DNA from: Verrucomicrobiota bacterium
GTDB lineage: Bacteria > Verrucomicrobiota > Verrucomicrobiia > Verrucomicrobiales > DEV007
Direction: 5' to 3'
Length of the DNA: 64,000 nt
Assembly: GCA_018970725.1 (NCBI GenBank)
Contig: JAGWVU010000001.1
Coordinates: 1 to 64,000, forward strand
Shown here: positions 15,824 through 24,821 of the stretch, piece by piece
Layout: every line of letters starts with the position of its first letter
Position numbering within the stretch: position 1 is the stretch's first letter
Notes under the pieces: generated by a model
Told to the model about the DNA's origin: nothing
The model's database searches: none
The model's input: the letters and a program-made list of their open reading frames with translations, nothing else
Program-made: the position numbers and the translations under genes

Positions 15824-17122
15824 ATGCATTCCCACCCCATCGAAACCAGAGCCACCCGTGTTCGCGAAGGCGTGCTCTGGTTCGCCATCACGCTGGCGAT
15901 CATCACCTACATCGACCGGGTCTGCATTTCCCAGGCCGCGCCCGCCATGCAAAAGGAACTCGGGTTGACCAAGCTCCAGATGGGCTATGCGTTCACCGCG
16001 TTCGGCTGGGCCTACGCCCTGTTCGAGATTCCTGGTGGTTGGTTAGGAGATCGCGTCGGCCCCCGCAAGGTGTTGATGAGGGTGGTTGCCATGTGGTCGG
16101 TTTTCACCGTCGCGACCGGTTGGGCGTGGAATCTGCTCTCCCTGGTTTTTTTCCGCTTTCTTTTCGGAGTCGGCGAGGCGGGTTGTTTCCCCAACATCGC
16201 CAAAGCGTTCACCAATTGGTTTCCCGTCGCGGAGCGGGTCAAAGCCCAGGGGATGCTCTGGTTGAGCGCAAGGTGGGGCGGAGCCTTCACCCCGTTGGTG
16301 GTCGGTTGGATGCTGGCGTCCGGCGGGCAGGGGAAGTTCGGTTTGGGGCTGCACTACAAGTGGGTCTTCCTGCTGTTCGGCTTGTGTGGGATTGTCTGGG
16401 CGGTGTTGTTTTTCCGGTGGTTTCGTGATCATCCGGAAGAGCACCCCGGCGTAAACGCGGCCGAGATTGCAGCCATCGGCGCGCAGCACCGGGGGGATTC
16501 GCACGCCATGCCGTGGCGGAAACTGTTCGCCTCGCGCACCGTCTGGATGCTCTGGGGGCAGTATTTTTTCATGTCCTACTCCTGGTATTTTTATATCACC
16601 TGGTTTCCCACCTACCTGAAGGAGAATTTTGCCGGCCTCGGCGATCTGCAGCGCGCCTTGCTGGCTTGTGTGCCCCTGTTTTTCGGAGGGATCGGTTCCC
16701 TTCTCTGCGGACTCTTTTCCGGACAGATCGAGCGGAGGTTGGGGGGCACGGCGGTGACCCGGCGGGTGTTGGGGGGAGTGGGCATGACGCTGGCCGGATT
16801 GATGTTGCTGGTCTCCCTGCAACTTCATGTGCCGGTGGCCGCGGTTCTGGCGATTGGTATGGCCGCGCTGTTCAGTGACTTGTCCTTGCCCGGATCCTGG
16901 GGAGCTTGCATGGATGTCGGGGGGAGGCACACAGGAGCACTTTCGGGGAGCATGAATATGATTGGCAATGCGGGGGGGGCGGTGGCGCCGATGGCGGTTC
17001 CTCTGGTTCTGAAGGCGACCGGAGAGAATTGGAGCGTCAATATCGCCTTGTTCGCCGCGAGTTACTTCCTGGGAGCGATTTGTTGGCTTTTCATCAACTC
17101 CGACGAGCGACTTCATGATTGA
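15824..17122 (+). CDS. MFS transporter, anion:cation symporter type
   Basis: A 432-residue major facilitator with 12 predicted helices. TM1 carries ITYIDRVCISQAAP, then GWAYALFEIPGGWLGDRVGPRKVL (the A motif of the family between TM2 and TM3), and GVGEAGCFPNIAKAF on TM4-5. These features match the ACS family (glucarate, galactonate, tartrate, sialic acid). The cargo is probably an organic acid or a sugar acid released by the neighbouring sulfatase. The 3' end overlaps the sulfatase start by 8 bp, so the two are coupled. The ATG at 15824 gives a normal cytoplasmic N terminus. Confidence 0.82.
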   Translation: MHSHPIETRATRVREGVLWFAITLAIITYIDRVCISQAAPAMQKELGLTKLQMGYAFTAFGWAYALFEIPGGWLGDRVGPRKVLMRVVAMWSVFTVATGWAWNLLSLVFFRFLFGVGEAGCFPNIAKAFTNWFPVAERVKAQGMLWLSARWGGAFTPLVVGWMLASGGQGKFGLGLHYKWVFLLFGLCGIVWAVLFFRWFRDHPEEHPGVNAAEIAAIGAQHRGDSHAMPWRKLFASRTVWMLWGQYFFMSYSWYFYITWFPTYLKENFAGLGDLQRALLACVPLFFGGIGSLLCGLFSGQIERRLGGTAVTRRVLGGVGMTLAGLMLLVSLQLHVPVAAVLAIGMAALFSDLSLPGSWGACMDVGGRHTGALSGSMNMIGNAGGAVAPMAVPLVLKATGENWSVNIALFAASYFLGAICWLFINSDERLHD

Positions 17123-18581
17123 GCGGGCCATCCTCCTCTGCGCCCTCTTTTTAGGGGGCGCGGGGCCGGTGCTGGGCGGAGAGCGTCCCAATCTCCTTTT
17201 CATTCTGGCGGATGATCTCGGATTCGGGGACCTCGGGTGTCAGGGCGCGGTTGGAATCCGGACGCCGAACCTCGACCGTTTGGCGCGCGAGGGGAGCCGA
17301 TTCACGTCCTACTATGTCTGCCAGGCGGTCTGCACAGCGAGTCGGGCCTCCCTGATGAGCGGGTGCCACGCGAACCGGATCGGCCTGCACGGTGCCTTGA
17401 ATCATACGAGCCGGAACGGAATTCATCCGGAGGAATGGCTGCTTCCGGAGATGCTCAGGGAGCAGGGGTATGCCACGGCGTGTATCGGCAAATGGCATCT
17501 CGGGACCGTCGCGGAGTTCAATCCCTTGCGGAACGGCTTCGACCAATGGTTCGGATTGCCCTATTCCAACGACAATTCGAAGTATCATCCCGTGCTGGCC
17601 GCGGAGATGCCACCCTTGCCTTTGTATGATGGTGATGACGTGATCGAGTTGGATCCCGATCAGAGTCGCTTCACGCGTCGGTTCACGGAGCGGGCTCTCG
17701 CCTTCCTTAAGGCGAGCCGGGAACGGCCTTTCTTTCTCTATCTGGCCCACGTGATGCCGCATGTGCCGATTTTCGCTTCGGATGCCTTCAAGGGGCGGTC
17801 CGGCCGTGGATTGTATGGGGACGTGGTGGAGGAGTTGGACGATTCCGTTGGGCAAATCCTCACGGCGTTGGACCGGCTCGGCCTTGCGAAAGACACCATC
17901 GTGGTCTTTTCTTCAGACAACGGGGCTTGGTTGAGCTACGGCGAGCATGCTGGTTCCAACGGTCCGTTCCGCGAGGGAAAACTCACCTGCTTCGAGGGGG
18001 GAGTGCGGGTGCCGCTGTTGATCCGGTGGCCCGGGCGCATTCCATCCGGGCGGGTGTCCGATGTTCCTTTCATGTCGATCGATTGGTTACCGACCTTCAC
18101 GGAACTTGCGGCCGGACGCCCCCCGGCGCTGACGATCGATGGCGTCAGCGTGGCCCCGCTATTGACCGGTGCCTCCGGGAGCCCGCCCCACGAGGCGCTT
18201 TTCTTCTATGCCGGTGAGGAGTTGCATGCGGTGCGGAGCGGTCAATACAAGCTGCATCTTCCGCATCCCTATCTCACCACGGCTGGCGAGCCGGGGCGGG
18301 GTGGCAAGCCTTCCGAATGGGGGAAGACCACGCCCGTGGCCATCACGGATTCGAGCATGGGCGCGATCGCGAGCCGCCACGGCCAAAAGGTGGCGGAGAC
18401 CGGGCTGTCGTTGTACGATCTCTCGGTTGATCCGGGAGAGCAACGGAATGTGGCGCAAGATCATCCGGAGGTGGTGCGCCGTCTCTTGACGATGGCGGAT
18501 TCGGTCCGGGCGGAACTGGGCGACCGTCTGACCGGCATGGCCGGAAGCGGTTGTCGGGAATCCGGCCGAAAGTCGCTTTGA
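17115..18581 (+). CDS. Secreted FGly-dependent sulfatase
   Basis: A 488-residue arylsulfatase-type enzyme with a signal peptide (MIERAILLCALFLGGAGPVLGG). NLLFILADDLGFGDLGC supplies the calcium-binding Asp pair. C73-T-A-S-R77 is the C-x-A/P-x-R motif whose Cys becomes formylglycine, followed by GKWHLG with the Lys and His. FFLYLAHVMPHVP and VVFSSDNGAW give further active-site residues. Likely substrate is a sulfated polysaccharide or ester in the periplasm. It follows the MFS gene with an 8-bp overlap and precedes the SGNH/MBOAT pair by about 30 bp, so the four form one operon. The matching FGly-generating enzyme is not in this window. Confidence 0.9.
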   Translation: MIERAILLCALFLGGAGPVLGGERPNLLFILADDLGFGDLGCQGAVGIRTPNLDRLAREGSRFTSYYVCQAVCTASRASLMSGCHANRIGLHGALNHTSRNGIHPEEWLLPEMLREQGYATACIGKWHLGTVAEFNPLRNGFDQWFGLPYSNDNSKYHPVLAAEMPPLPLYDGDDVIELDPDQSRFTRRFTERALAFLKASRERPFFLYLAHVMPHVPIFASDAFKGRSGRGLYGDVVEELDDSVGQILTALDRLGLAKDTIVVFSSDNGAWLSYGEHAGSNGPFREGKLTCFEGGVRVPLLIRWPGRIPSGRVSDVPFMSIDWLPTFTELAAGRPPALTIDGVSVAPLLTGASGSPPHEALFFYAGEELHAVRSGQYKLHLPHPYLTTAGEPGRGGKPSEWGKTTPVAITDSSMGAIASRHGQKVAETGLSLYDLSVDPGEQRNVAQDHPEVVRRLLTMADSVRAELGDRLTGMAGSGCRESGRKSL

Positions 18582-18611
18582 CAAGCGGTCTCTTCTGTCG
18601 GAAGAGCGGGT

Positions 18612-19730
18612 GTGCGCTCATTCGGGCAGTTTATCGCGGCCGCCATCGTGGCTCTGGCCTTGCCGGCCTGGCTCTGCCGGCTTTGGAACACGGATGAGGG
18701 ATTGGAAGGGGCGGATAAAGGCTACGACGTGGCCCGGACCATCGCTGAGTTGGAGAAGGAGGACCCGGATTGGGTCTTGATTGGGAACTCCATGTTGTAT
18801 ACCCGCTTGAGCGAGGACCGACTCAGGACGGTGAGCGGTATTCAAGCGAGTCTCCTCGCGCGTGGGCGGAGCCAATCCGCCATGTGGTGGCTCTGCGTGA
18901 AGAACGTTCTCCTGCGCTCGAAGGTTCGTCCGGAACTGATCACGGTTTTCTTCCGTGACACGGATCTCACCTGGGCGGACTTCCGGGTTGACGGGGGGAA
19001 CGAGCGGGCGATCGAGGACCTGAAGATCGAGCCAGAGCCTGAGTGGGAAATGGTCTTGGGGCGGCGCGCGGTGGCGGCGGGGGATGCTCTGACCGATCGG
19101 CTTTCCGCTTCCCTGCAGCAGTTGTTCCCGGCGGAGAAGCTCCGTCCTGTGGCGCAACGTCAGGTTCAGGAGAGGGCGTTTCGTGCGACACGGCTTGGGA
19201 CAAAGGCGAATTCAAGCGTCCGCCGGGCGGAACTCAACGACCGCTTTTCTTTGGCGCATCTTCGTTCCGATCTGGGGTTGGATGCGGCGCCCCGGAGTTC
19301 CGACCAATCGGCTGAACTGGCGAAGGTCGGGAATGAGACGATCGATACGGGCTTTTACGAGGATGGGCCGTCCGCTTTCGAGGCCTCGCCGGAGGCATCG
19401 TTTTTGCCGCACCTGGTGGCCTTGGCGAAGGCGAATCAGATCAAGTTGCATTTCCACCGGGTGAAACGGCGGCCGGCTTCGAATCATACGCGTCCTGACG
19501 GCCCGGTGATTGCCGCCTACATGAGGGATCTGCGGACTTACCTAGAAAGCAACGGATGCCTGCTTACGGATGAGAGTGTGGATCCGTTGCTCACTCTGGA
19601 TATGTATGTGGATGGGGATCACGTGTCTTCCAAGGAGGAGATTCAGCGTCGCTACCATGAATTGTTTTGGGGGCGGGTCAGTCCGGTGGTGGCGCCTCAT
19701 TTGGGGAGCATGGGAGGGAAGGATTCCTGA
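18612..19730 (+). CDS. SGNH-like/AlgJ-type partner of MBOAT O-acyltransferase
   Basis: A 372-residue protein with a GTG start at 18612 and an N-terminal hydrophobic segment (VRSFGQFIAAAIVALALPAW) that could anchor it in the membrane. DWVLIGNSMLYTRL resembles the GDS/GNS nucleophile block of SGNH hydrolases, and the C-terminal MYVDGDHVS gives a D-x-x-H dyad. These features fit the periplasmic acetyl-transferring proteins that work with AlgI-type MBOATs, but the overall sequence is not close to AlgJ or AlgX. Its stop overlaps the ATG of the MBOAT gene (TGATG), so the pair is coupled. Role inferred: transfer of acyl groups to an exported glycan. Confidence 0.6.
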   Translation: MRSFGQFIAAAIVALALPAWLCRLWNTDEGLEGADKGYDVARTIAELEKEDPDWVLIGNSMLYTRLSEDRLRTVSGIQASLLARGRSQSAMWWLCVKNVLLRSKVRPELITVFFRDTDLTWADFRVDGGNERAIEDLKIEPEPEWEMVLGRRAVAAGDALTDRLSASLQQLFPAEKLRPVAQRQVQERAFRATRLGTKANSSVRRAELNDRFSLAHLRSDLGLDAAPRSSDQSAELAKVGNETIDTGFYEDGPSAFEASPEASFLPHLVALAKANQIKLHFHRVKRRPASNHTRPDGPVIAAYMRDLRTYLESNGCLLTDESVDPLLTLDMYVDGDHVSSKEEIQRRYHELFWGRVSPVVAPHLGSMGGKDS

Positions 19731-21172
19731 TGGTCTTCCAGAGCGTTGAATACCTCTTGTTTCTCGCGGCGGTGCTCGCGGTTTATTTCGTGTTGCCCGG
19801 AAAAGGTCAGAATGCCTTTCTCGTTCTGGCCAGTTATCTCTTCTATGGATGGGTGCATCCTTGGTATGTGGGATTGATTGTGAGCGTGACCTTGGTGGAT
19901 TGGGTTTGCGCGAGGGGAATGGAGGACAGTGCCAGTCCCCGCCGGAAGAGAATGTTCTTCGCCCTTGCCTTGACGGTGAATCTCGCAGTCTTGGGCGCTT
20001 TCAAGTATTTCGGCTTTTTTGTGGGGAACGTCACGGCGCTGTTGAGCGCCATTGGGATGATGCCCGCCCCGATACTCTTAAAGATCGCCCTTCCGGCGGG
20101 GATCTCGTTCTTTACCTTTCAGAGCGTTTCCTATGCGGTCGACGTCTTCCAAGGGCGGACCAGGGCTTGTCGATCGCTGGTTGATTACGCGGCGTTTGTC
20201 TGCTTTTTCCCGCAGCTTGTGGCGGGGCCGATCGAGCGGGCGGCTCACATGATCCCGCAATACCAGCGACAACGGTTCGCCGATTGGGGTATGTTCCGGG
20301 CTGGTGGATTGCAGTTCCTCTGGGGACTTTTTCAGAAGGTTGCCATCGCCGACAACGCGGCGCTGCTCGCGGACCGGGTGTTTTCGCTTGGTGATCCGTC
20401 GTTCCCCATCCTGTGGGGAGGGGTGATCGCCTTTGGGGTGCAGATCTATGCGGACTTCAGCGGATACACCGCCATGGCACGGGGATCCGCGCGGCTATTG
20501 GGGATCGAGTTGTGCGCGAATTTCCGGCACCCCTACCTCTCCCAAAGCCCACCGGAATTCTGGAGGCGGTGGCACATGAGCTTGTCCACGTGGTTCCGGG
20601 ATTACGTGTATATTCCGTTGGGAGGTTCGAGGGCGGGCGGTCTCTTCTGGGCGCGGAACCTGTTCCTGACCTTCCTTTTGAGCGGACTCTGGCACGGTGC
20701 CGAGTGGAACTATGTGGTGTGGGGCGCTTACCACGGCGCCCTGGTGGTGATCTGGCCTTGGCTCGCGTCGCGTCTCAGCGTGCTGAAACCGTCCGCGCCG
20801 GATTCGTTTTCCCTGACCGGGCTCGGACGGATGGCGCTGACCTTTGGGTTGATGAATCTGGGCTGGCTCTGTTTCCGCGAGCATTCCCTGGCCATGCTCT
20901 GGAAAGATTTGTGTCTCAGTCCGTTCGCGGCGTCTGCGGCGGAATGGCGGATGGGCGTGGCCCTGGGATTGGAAGCGCTCCTCTTCGGGTTCCCGCTTTT
21001 GGTGCTCCATCCGCTCCTGGAACGCCTCGGATGGCTGGAACCGGGGCGCTGCGGAGGCCACGAATCCTGGCGCTGGACCGTGGCACAGGGGCTCGCTGCT
21101 GGAGCCTGTCTCTACGGGGCCGTGGCGTTACGGTGTGAAGTCGGCGCGGACTTCATCTACTTCCAGTTCTGA
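19730..21172 (+). CDS. AlgI-like MBOAT O-acyltransferase
   Basis: A 480-residue membrane-bound O-acyltransferase. The N terminus (VFQSVEYLLFLAAVLAVYFVLP) matches the AlgI family, and later segments YADFSGYTAMARG, SPPEFWRRWHMSLSTWFRDYVYIPLGGS and LLSGLWHGAEWNYVVWG hold the two catalytic His positions. These enzymes carry acetyl groups across the membrane for alginate or other polysaccharides. The ATG at 19730 overlaps the previous stop, with GGGAGGGAAGG just before as ribosome site. Together with the SGNH-like protein it forms the last part of the MFS-sulfatase operon. Confidence 0.9.
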   Translation: MVFQSVEYLLFLAAVLAVYFVLPGKGQNAFLVLASYLFYGWVHPWYVGLIVSVTLVDWVCARGMEDSASPRRKRMFFALALTVNLAVLGAFKYFGFFVGNVTALLSAIGMMPAPILLKIALPAGISFFTFQSVSYAVDVFQGRTRACRSLVDYAAFVCFFPQLVAGPIERAAHMIPQYQRQRFADWGMFRAGGLQFLWGLFQKVAIADNAALLADRVFSLGDPSFPILWGGVIAFGVQIYADFSGYTAMARGSARLLGIELCANFRHPYLSQSPPEFWRRWHMSLSTWFRDYVYIPLGGSRAGGLFWARNLFLTFLLSGLWHGAEWNYVVWGAYHGALVVIWPWLASRLSVLKPSAPDSFSLTGLGRMALTFGLMNLGWLCFREHSLAMLWKDLCLSPFAASAAEWRMGVALGLEALLFGFPLLVLHPLLERLGWLEPGRCGGHESWRWTVAQGLAAGACLYGAVALRCEVGADFIYFQF

Positions 21173-21353
21173 CGGGACGGCGCAAGGACTAAGGCTGCAA
21201 GCTAAGCCGCTGTCCAAACCCTCTTGCACCGGTGATGGCTTCGCGTTTCTCGCCGATGCTGCGGGGGATCCCTATATTGCAGCTCACTGGGAGCCGTTTG
21301 ATGCCAATGCAGCACAAAATCGCTCCGTGCAGGGAGCCACCCGGGGCGGTCGC

Positions 21354-21647
21354 TTACTCCGGGATGTTTGCCAGTTCGGTGGTGTCGCCCCATTGCACGA
21401 GGCGACCCTCACGGAAGTAGACGAGAAGCTCACCATCGTCATCATCCTTGTAGCGGACGACCTCGACCTTGCCGTGGATGCTGCTGTCCCTGGCGCCGAC
21501 GGTCTGGAATTCCTTGCCGAGCACCTTGATCACCTGCTCCTTGGACATGCCAAGGGACAACTGCTGGGTCTTGTCCGACATCGTGCTGCATGCCGAAAGC
21601 AGCGCGGCGGCGGAGAGGCTGAGGAGGGTGAGGTTCAGAGAGGACAT
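21354..21647 (-). CDS. Small lipoprotein, SmpA/BamE-like
   Basis: A 97-residue lipoprotein. The signal peptide ends in a lipobox LLSAC with the Cys at about residue 20. The mature part has LSLGMSKEQVIKVLGKE, the GMT/SxxEVxxxLG motif of SmpA/OmlA/BamE-type proteins that support outer-membrane assembly, followed by a beta hairpin. It is shorter than E. coli BamE, so BamE orthology is not claimed. ATG at 21647 gives the lipoprotein signal. It is divergent from dinB across about 110 bp. Confidence 0.6.
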   Translation of the reverse strand: MSSLNLTLLSLSAAALLSACSTMSDKTQQLSLGMSKEQVIKVLGKEFQTVGARDSSIHGKVEVVRYKDDDDGELLVYFREGRLVQWGDTTELANIPE

Positions 21648-21756
21648 GGTGGGTAATCTAGGAAGCAAACATTTAAAATCAAGCGAGGAAATGTGCTTTC
21701 ATGGAAAGAAAATTTTATATGATCACCGGTTCGTCGCGGTGTAAACTCAGTTTTGC

Positions 21757-22809
21757 ATGTGGACCGGGCGGACGATCATCCATGTGGACATGGACTGTTT
21801 TTACGCGGCGATCGAGGTCCGGGAGCATCCACATTTGAGAGGACTTCCGGTGGCCGTGGGAGGGAGATCGAGCCGGCGCGGAGTCCTGACGACCGCCAAC
21901 TACGAGGCGCGGAAGTTTGGCTGCCGCTCCGCCATGCCTACTTTCAAGGCGCTGCGGCTCTGTCCGCAATTGACGGTTTTGCCGGTGCGATTCGAACTCT
22001 ATCGATGCGAGTCGCAGCGGATTCGTGAGATTTTCGAGGGATTCACCGGACTGATCGAGCCCCTCTCGTTGGACGAGGCCTATTTGGACGTGAGTCATCT
22101 GCGCTCGGGCGGGGCGAGCGTGGCGGCGGAGATCCGCGCGCGGATATTTGAAGAGACCCGGCTGACGGCTTCCGCGGGCATCGGGCCGAACAAATTTTTG
22201 GCGAAGGTGGCCAGTGATCTGAACAAACCCAATGGTCAGTTCGAGATTGTGCCGGACGAGGTGGATTCCTTCATGACGGCGCTGCCGATCTCAAAGATCT
22301 GGGGCGTGGGGAAACGGACGGCGGAACGCCTGCAGGCTCTCGGGGCGCGGACCTGTGGCGATCTCCAGAGATGGGGGATCACGACGTTGACGCGGGAGTT
22401 CGGAAAGTTTGGCGTCGAACTCTACCACCTTTGCCGGGGGCGGGATGATCGGTTGGTTACCCCGGACCGGGAGCGCAAGTCGGTGAGTAACGAGCGCACG
22501 TTTGCGGAGGATCTCGAGGAGCTGGGCGAGGCATTGGAGAAGCTGGACGTGATTCTGGAGGAACTGGCCGTGGACCTGCAGCTTCGGCATGGCGGGCGGC
22601 GGATCGCGAAAAGCTTTGTGAAGCTAAAGTTTAGCGACTTTCAAACCACGACCGCCGAATGCGCGGCCCGCGCGTTGGAGCCGGGGGCTTACGCGGCGCT
22701 TTTGGAGGAGGCATGGGCGAGACGGGGGCGCCGGACGGTCAGGCTGATCGGGGCGGGCGTCCGCTTCGTGCCGATGGGGGCGCCGGAGCAGTTGGAATTT
22801 CCCGTTTGA
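21757..22809 (+). CDS. dinB: DNA polymerase IV
   Basis: A 350-residue Y-family polymerase. The palm opens with IIHVDMDCFYAAIEV (first catalytic Asp and steric-gate region), continues with VGGRSSRRGVLTTANYEARKFG, then the SLDEAYLDVS motif with the catalytic DE pair. The SAGIGPNKFLAKVASDLNKPNG segment and helix-hairpin-helix KIWGVGKRTAERL follow, and the little-finger domain takes the C terminus. It copies past lesions at stalled forks. No clear LexA box is visible upstream, so SOS control is unproven. Its 3' end overlaps the convergent pseudouridine-synthase gene by about 70 bp. Confidence 0.95.
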   Translation: MWTGRTIIHVDMDCFYAAIEVREHPHLRGLPVAVGGRSSRRGVLTTANYEARKFGCRSAMPTFKALRLCPQLTVLPVRFELYRCESQRIREIFEGFTGLIEPLSLDEAYLDVSHLRSGGASVAAEIRARIFEETRLTASAGIGPNKFLAKVASDLNKPNGQFEIVPDEVDSFMTALPISKIWGVGKRTAERLQALGARTCGDLQRWGITTLTREFGKFGVELYHLCRGRDDRLVTPDRERKSVSNERTFAEDLEELGEALEKLDVILEELAVDLQLRHGGRRIAKSFVKLKFSDFQTTTAECAARALEPGAYAALLEEAWARRGRRTVRLIGAGVRFVPMGAPEQLEFPV

Positions 22810-23380
22810 GGACGGCGTTCTTTGCAGTGGCTCCCAACTCTATCCAGTCTCCGGGCCCGAGGGAGAGGTCATCGAGGCTGAGGGAGCCGATGGCGTGGCG
22901 GACGAGGCGAAGGGTGGGCAGTCCGACCGCCGCCGTCATGCGCCGGACCTGTCGGTTGCGCCCCTCCGTGAGGACGAGGGCGATCCAGTGATCCGGGATG
23001 GATTGGCGGAAACGGACGGGCGGATTCCGTGGAGGATAGGGCGGCGGCGGATCGAGAAGCCAGGCGAGACAGGGCAAGGTGGGGCGTCCCTGAATGAGGA
23101 GGCCGCCGCGGAGAGAGGCAAGGGCGGACTCGTCGGGGCTTCCCTCGACCTGGGCATGGTAGGTGCGGGGATGGGAACGGCCGGGACCGAGGAGGCGGCT
23201 GGTCCAGGAAGGTTCATCGCTCAAGAGGAGGAGTCCCTCGGAGTCGGCGTCGAGCCGCCCGATCGGATAGACATGCGGCGGGAAGCCGAACGCGGCCAGC
23301 GTATCATTCGCGGAGCCGTCCGGGGTGAAGGCGGACAGGACGCGGAAAGGTTTGTGAAATGCGATCAACATTTTCTCCAA
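22739..23380 (-). CDS. RsuA/RluE-type pseudouridine synthase
   Basis: A 213-residue RNA pseudouridine synthase. The catalytic Asp sits in YPIGRLDADSEGLLLLSDE, and LTEGRNRQVRRMTAAVG is the C-terminal RNA-binding motif of the RsuA/RluB/E/F branch. There is no S4 domain, which suits RluE-type enzymes acting on 23S rRNA. The tail is Pro/Ser/Arg-rich and overlaps the 3' end of dinB on the other strand. The first 16 bp overlap the end of mtfA on the same strand, so it ends the lutABC-mtfA operon. A specific position cannot be named. Confidence 0.82.
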   Translation of the reverse strand: MEKMLIAFHKPFRVLSAFTPDGSANDTLAAFGFPPHVYPIGRLDADSEGLLLLSDEPSWTSRLLGPGRSHPRTYHAQVEGSPDESALASLRGGLLIQGRPTLPCLAWLLDPPPPYPPRNPPVRFRQSIPDHWIALVLTEGRNRQVRRMTAAVGLPTLRLVRHAIGSLSLDDLSLGPGDWIELGATAKNAVLKREIPTAPAPPSARSGRPPRSA

Positions 23381-24213
23381 GTCACAGGATCCAAGCCGTA
23401 AAACGCCGCCATTTCCGCATAGAGATCGGGGGCGTCGCGCGCCAGATCGCGGGGCCGCTCAAAAAAAGACTCCGTGCTCACGGCAAAGAACTCGGCCGGG
23501 TCGCTGGCTCCATATTCATCGAGGAGCGGGGCGCGCCCCTGTTCGATGTCGTCCTGGAGGTCCTCGAAATGCTGCCCGAGAACCTCGGACCAACGGTCCG
23601 CGTCCTTCGGGTCCGCGAAAGCTGGGACGCCGTTCGGATCTCCGGCGGTCTGGTCGATTTGATGGGCGAACTCGTGAAACACGACATTGAGACCATCGTG
23701 ATCTCCTGACGCGCCGCGCTTCACGCTGTGCCAGGAGAGGATGACGCTGCCGCTGGCCCATGATTCGCCGAGGCGGGTCGCACCTGCTTCCTCGTGGAGG
23801 GAAAATGTGCGTCTGCCCCGATCCTTGAATGAACCCGGATAGACGAGGATGGAAACGAGGGCCGGATAAAAGCGGTGATGGGCCGTGGGGCGTCCAGCGA
23901 GCAGCAGGGCGGCTTGGGCGGCGATGAGGAGGCGCATTTCCGTCGTGATGGCAGGCAGACCACCGCAGGGCTCGAAGCGCTTTTCATCGAGCAGGACCTG
24001 GGTGCAACCCTGCAGGGAGTGCCGGAGGTCAGGCGGCAACCGATCATACAAGCGCCACTTCGTGCGGAGGAGGTCGTGCCACTCCGCTGGAAACGGGCGG
24101 AGAAACCATTGTTTGCGGCGGCGCTCGCGCCAGACGTGGCGCAGAACCGGCAGCAGCGCGATGGCTCCGCCGGCGATGGCGATCAAGAGGAGGGCAAGTT
24201 CGGAGCGGTCCAC
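23365..24213 (-). CDS. mtfA: MtfA-like zinc-dependent peptidase
   Basis: A 282-residue M90-family metallopeptidase. An N-terminal membrane segment (ALLLIAIAGGAIALLPVL) precedes a cytoplasmic domain with VVFHEFAHQID (HExxH zinc motif) and a later acidic residue in the SDPAEFFAVSTESFF segment as third ligand. E. coli MtfA regulates Mlc and the PTS; here no Mlc is seen. A GTG at 24213 is the best start because upstream codons read through the end of lutC. It overlaps lutC by 31 bp and the pseudouridine-synthase gene by 16 bp. A longer ATG-start version is possible but less likely. Confidence 0.8.
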   Translation of the reverse strand: MDRSELALLLIAIAGGAIALLPVLRHVWRERRRKQWFLRPFPAEWHDLLRTKWRLYDRLPPDLRHSLQGCTQVLLDEKRFEPCGGLPAITTEMRLLIAAQAALLLAGRPTAHHRFYPALVSILVYPGSFKDRGRRTFSLHEEAGATRLGESWASGSVILSWHSVKRGASGDHDGLNVVFHEFAHQIDQTAGDPNGVPAFADPKDADRWSEVLGQHFEDLQDDIEQGRAPLLDEYGASDPAEFFAVSTESFFERPRDLARDAPDLYAEMAAFYGLDPVTWRKC

Positions 24214-24821
24214 GATGAAGCCGAAGAAAGGTAAGCGACCTGGACTCCCGGGCCATGGACGCCCTCGATCAGGATGCCTTCGACATCCGCGGTGCGGGAG
24301 GGTCCGGTGACCCAAATGAGGTGCACGCTGTCCCCGAAGCGACGGATCGCCTCGGGAACGGAGGGCGCGATGGTGGCCGGATCAACCACCGCGATATGCA
24401 CCCAGGGCGCGAGAGCGGCCAGTCGGTCGGATGTCACCTCATCGCTCAGGACCAGGGTTCCGGTTTCCGCGATGGCCCCGGTAGCGCGGGTGATGCCGAA
24501 TTGGTAATCGTCGTAGCGCGATCGATCGAAGGTGGTGGAGACATCGAGGCCGGCGTCTGCCAGGGGGCGGCCGAGGAGCGAAAAAAGGTCGGGATCGCAA
24601 TAACCGCGGGTGTTGCCGGTTCCGCGGAGGAGGGCGATGAGGGGTAGGGGGGAATCGAACGCGTGCCCATTGATGGCGGCGAACTGGAGCCGGAAAGCGG
24701 ACTCTGCATTTTCGGGGCGGCCGGTCCTGGAGAGGAGCAATCCGTCGTCGTATTCGGGATAGGGCTCCGGTTCCGCCGGAAGGGACTGGCGCAGTCTTTG
24801 GAACAGGATTTCCCGATTCAT
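24183..24821 (-). CDS. lutC: LutC, lactate-utilisation LUD-domain protein
   Basis: A 212-residue LUD-domain protein. Characteristic segments are FGITRATGAIAETGTLVL and LAPWVHIAVVD, and GDSVHLIWVTGPSRTADVEGIL closes the fold. With LutA and LutB it forms the three-subunit L-lactate oxidase complex of Bacillus and other bacteria. The start at 24821 overlaps the lutB stop (ATGA), which favours balanced synthesis. It overlaps the next gene, mtfA, by 31 bp if the GTG start is right. Confidence 0.88.
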   Translation of the reverse strand: MNREILFQRLRQSLPAEPEPYPEYDDGLLLSRTGRPENAESAFRLQFAAINGHAFDSPLPLIALLRGTGNTRGYCDPDLFSLLGRPLADAGLDVSTTFDRSRYDDYQFGITRATGAIAETGTLVLSDEVTSDRLAALAPWVHIAVVDPATIAPSVPEAIRRFGDSVHLIWVTGPSRTADVEGILIEGVHGPGVQVAYLSSASSWTAPNLPSS

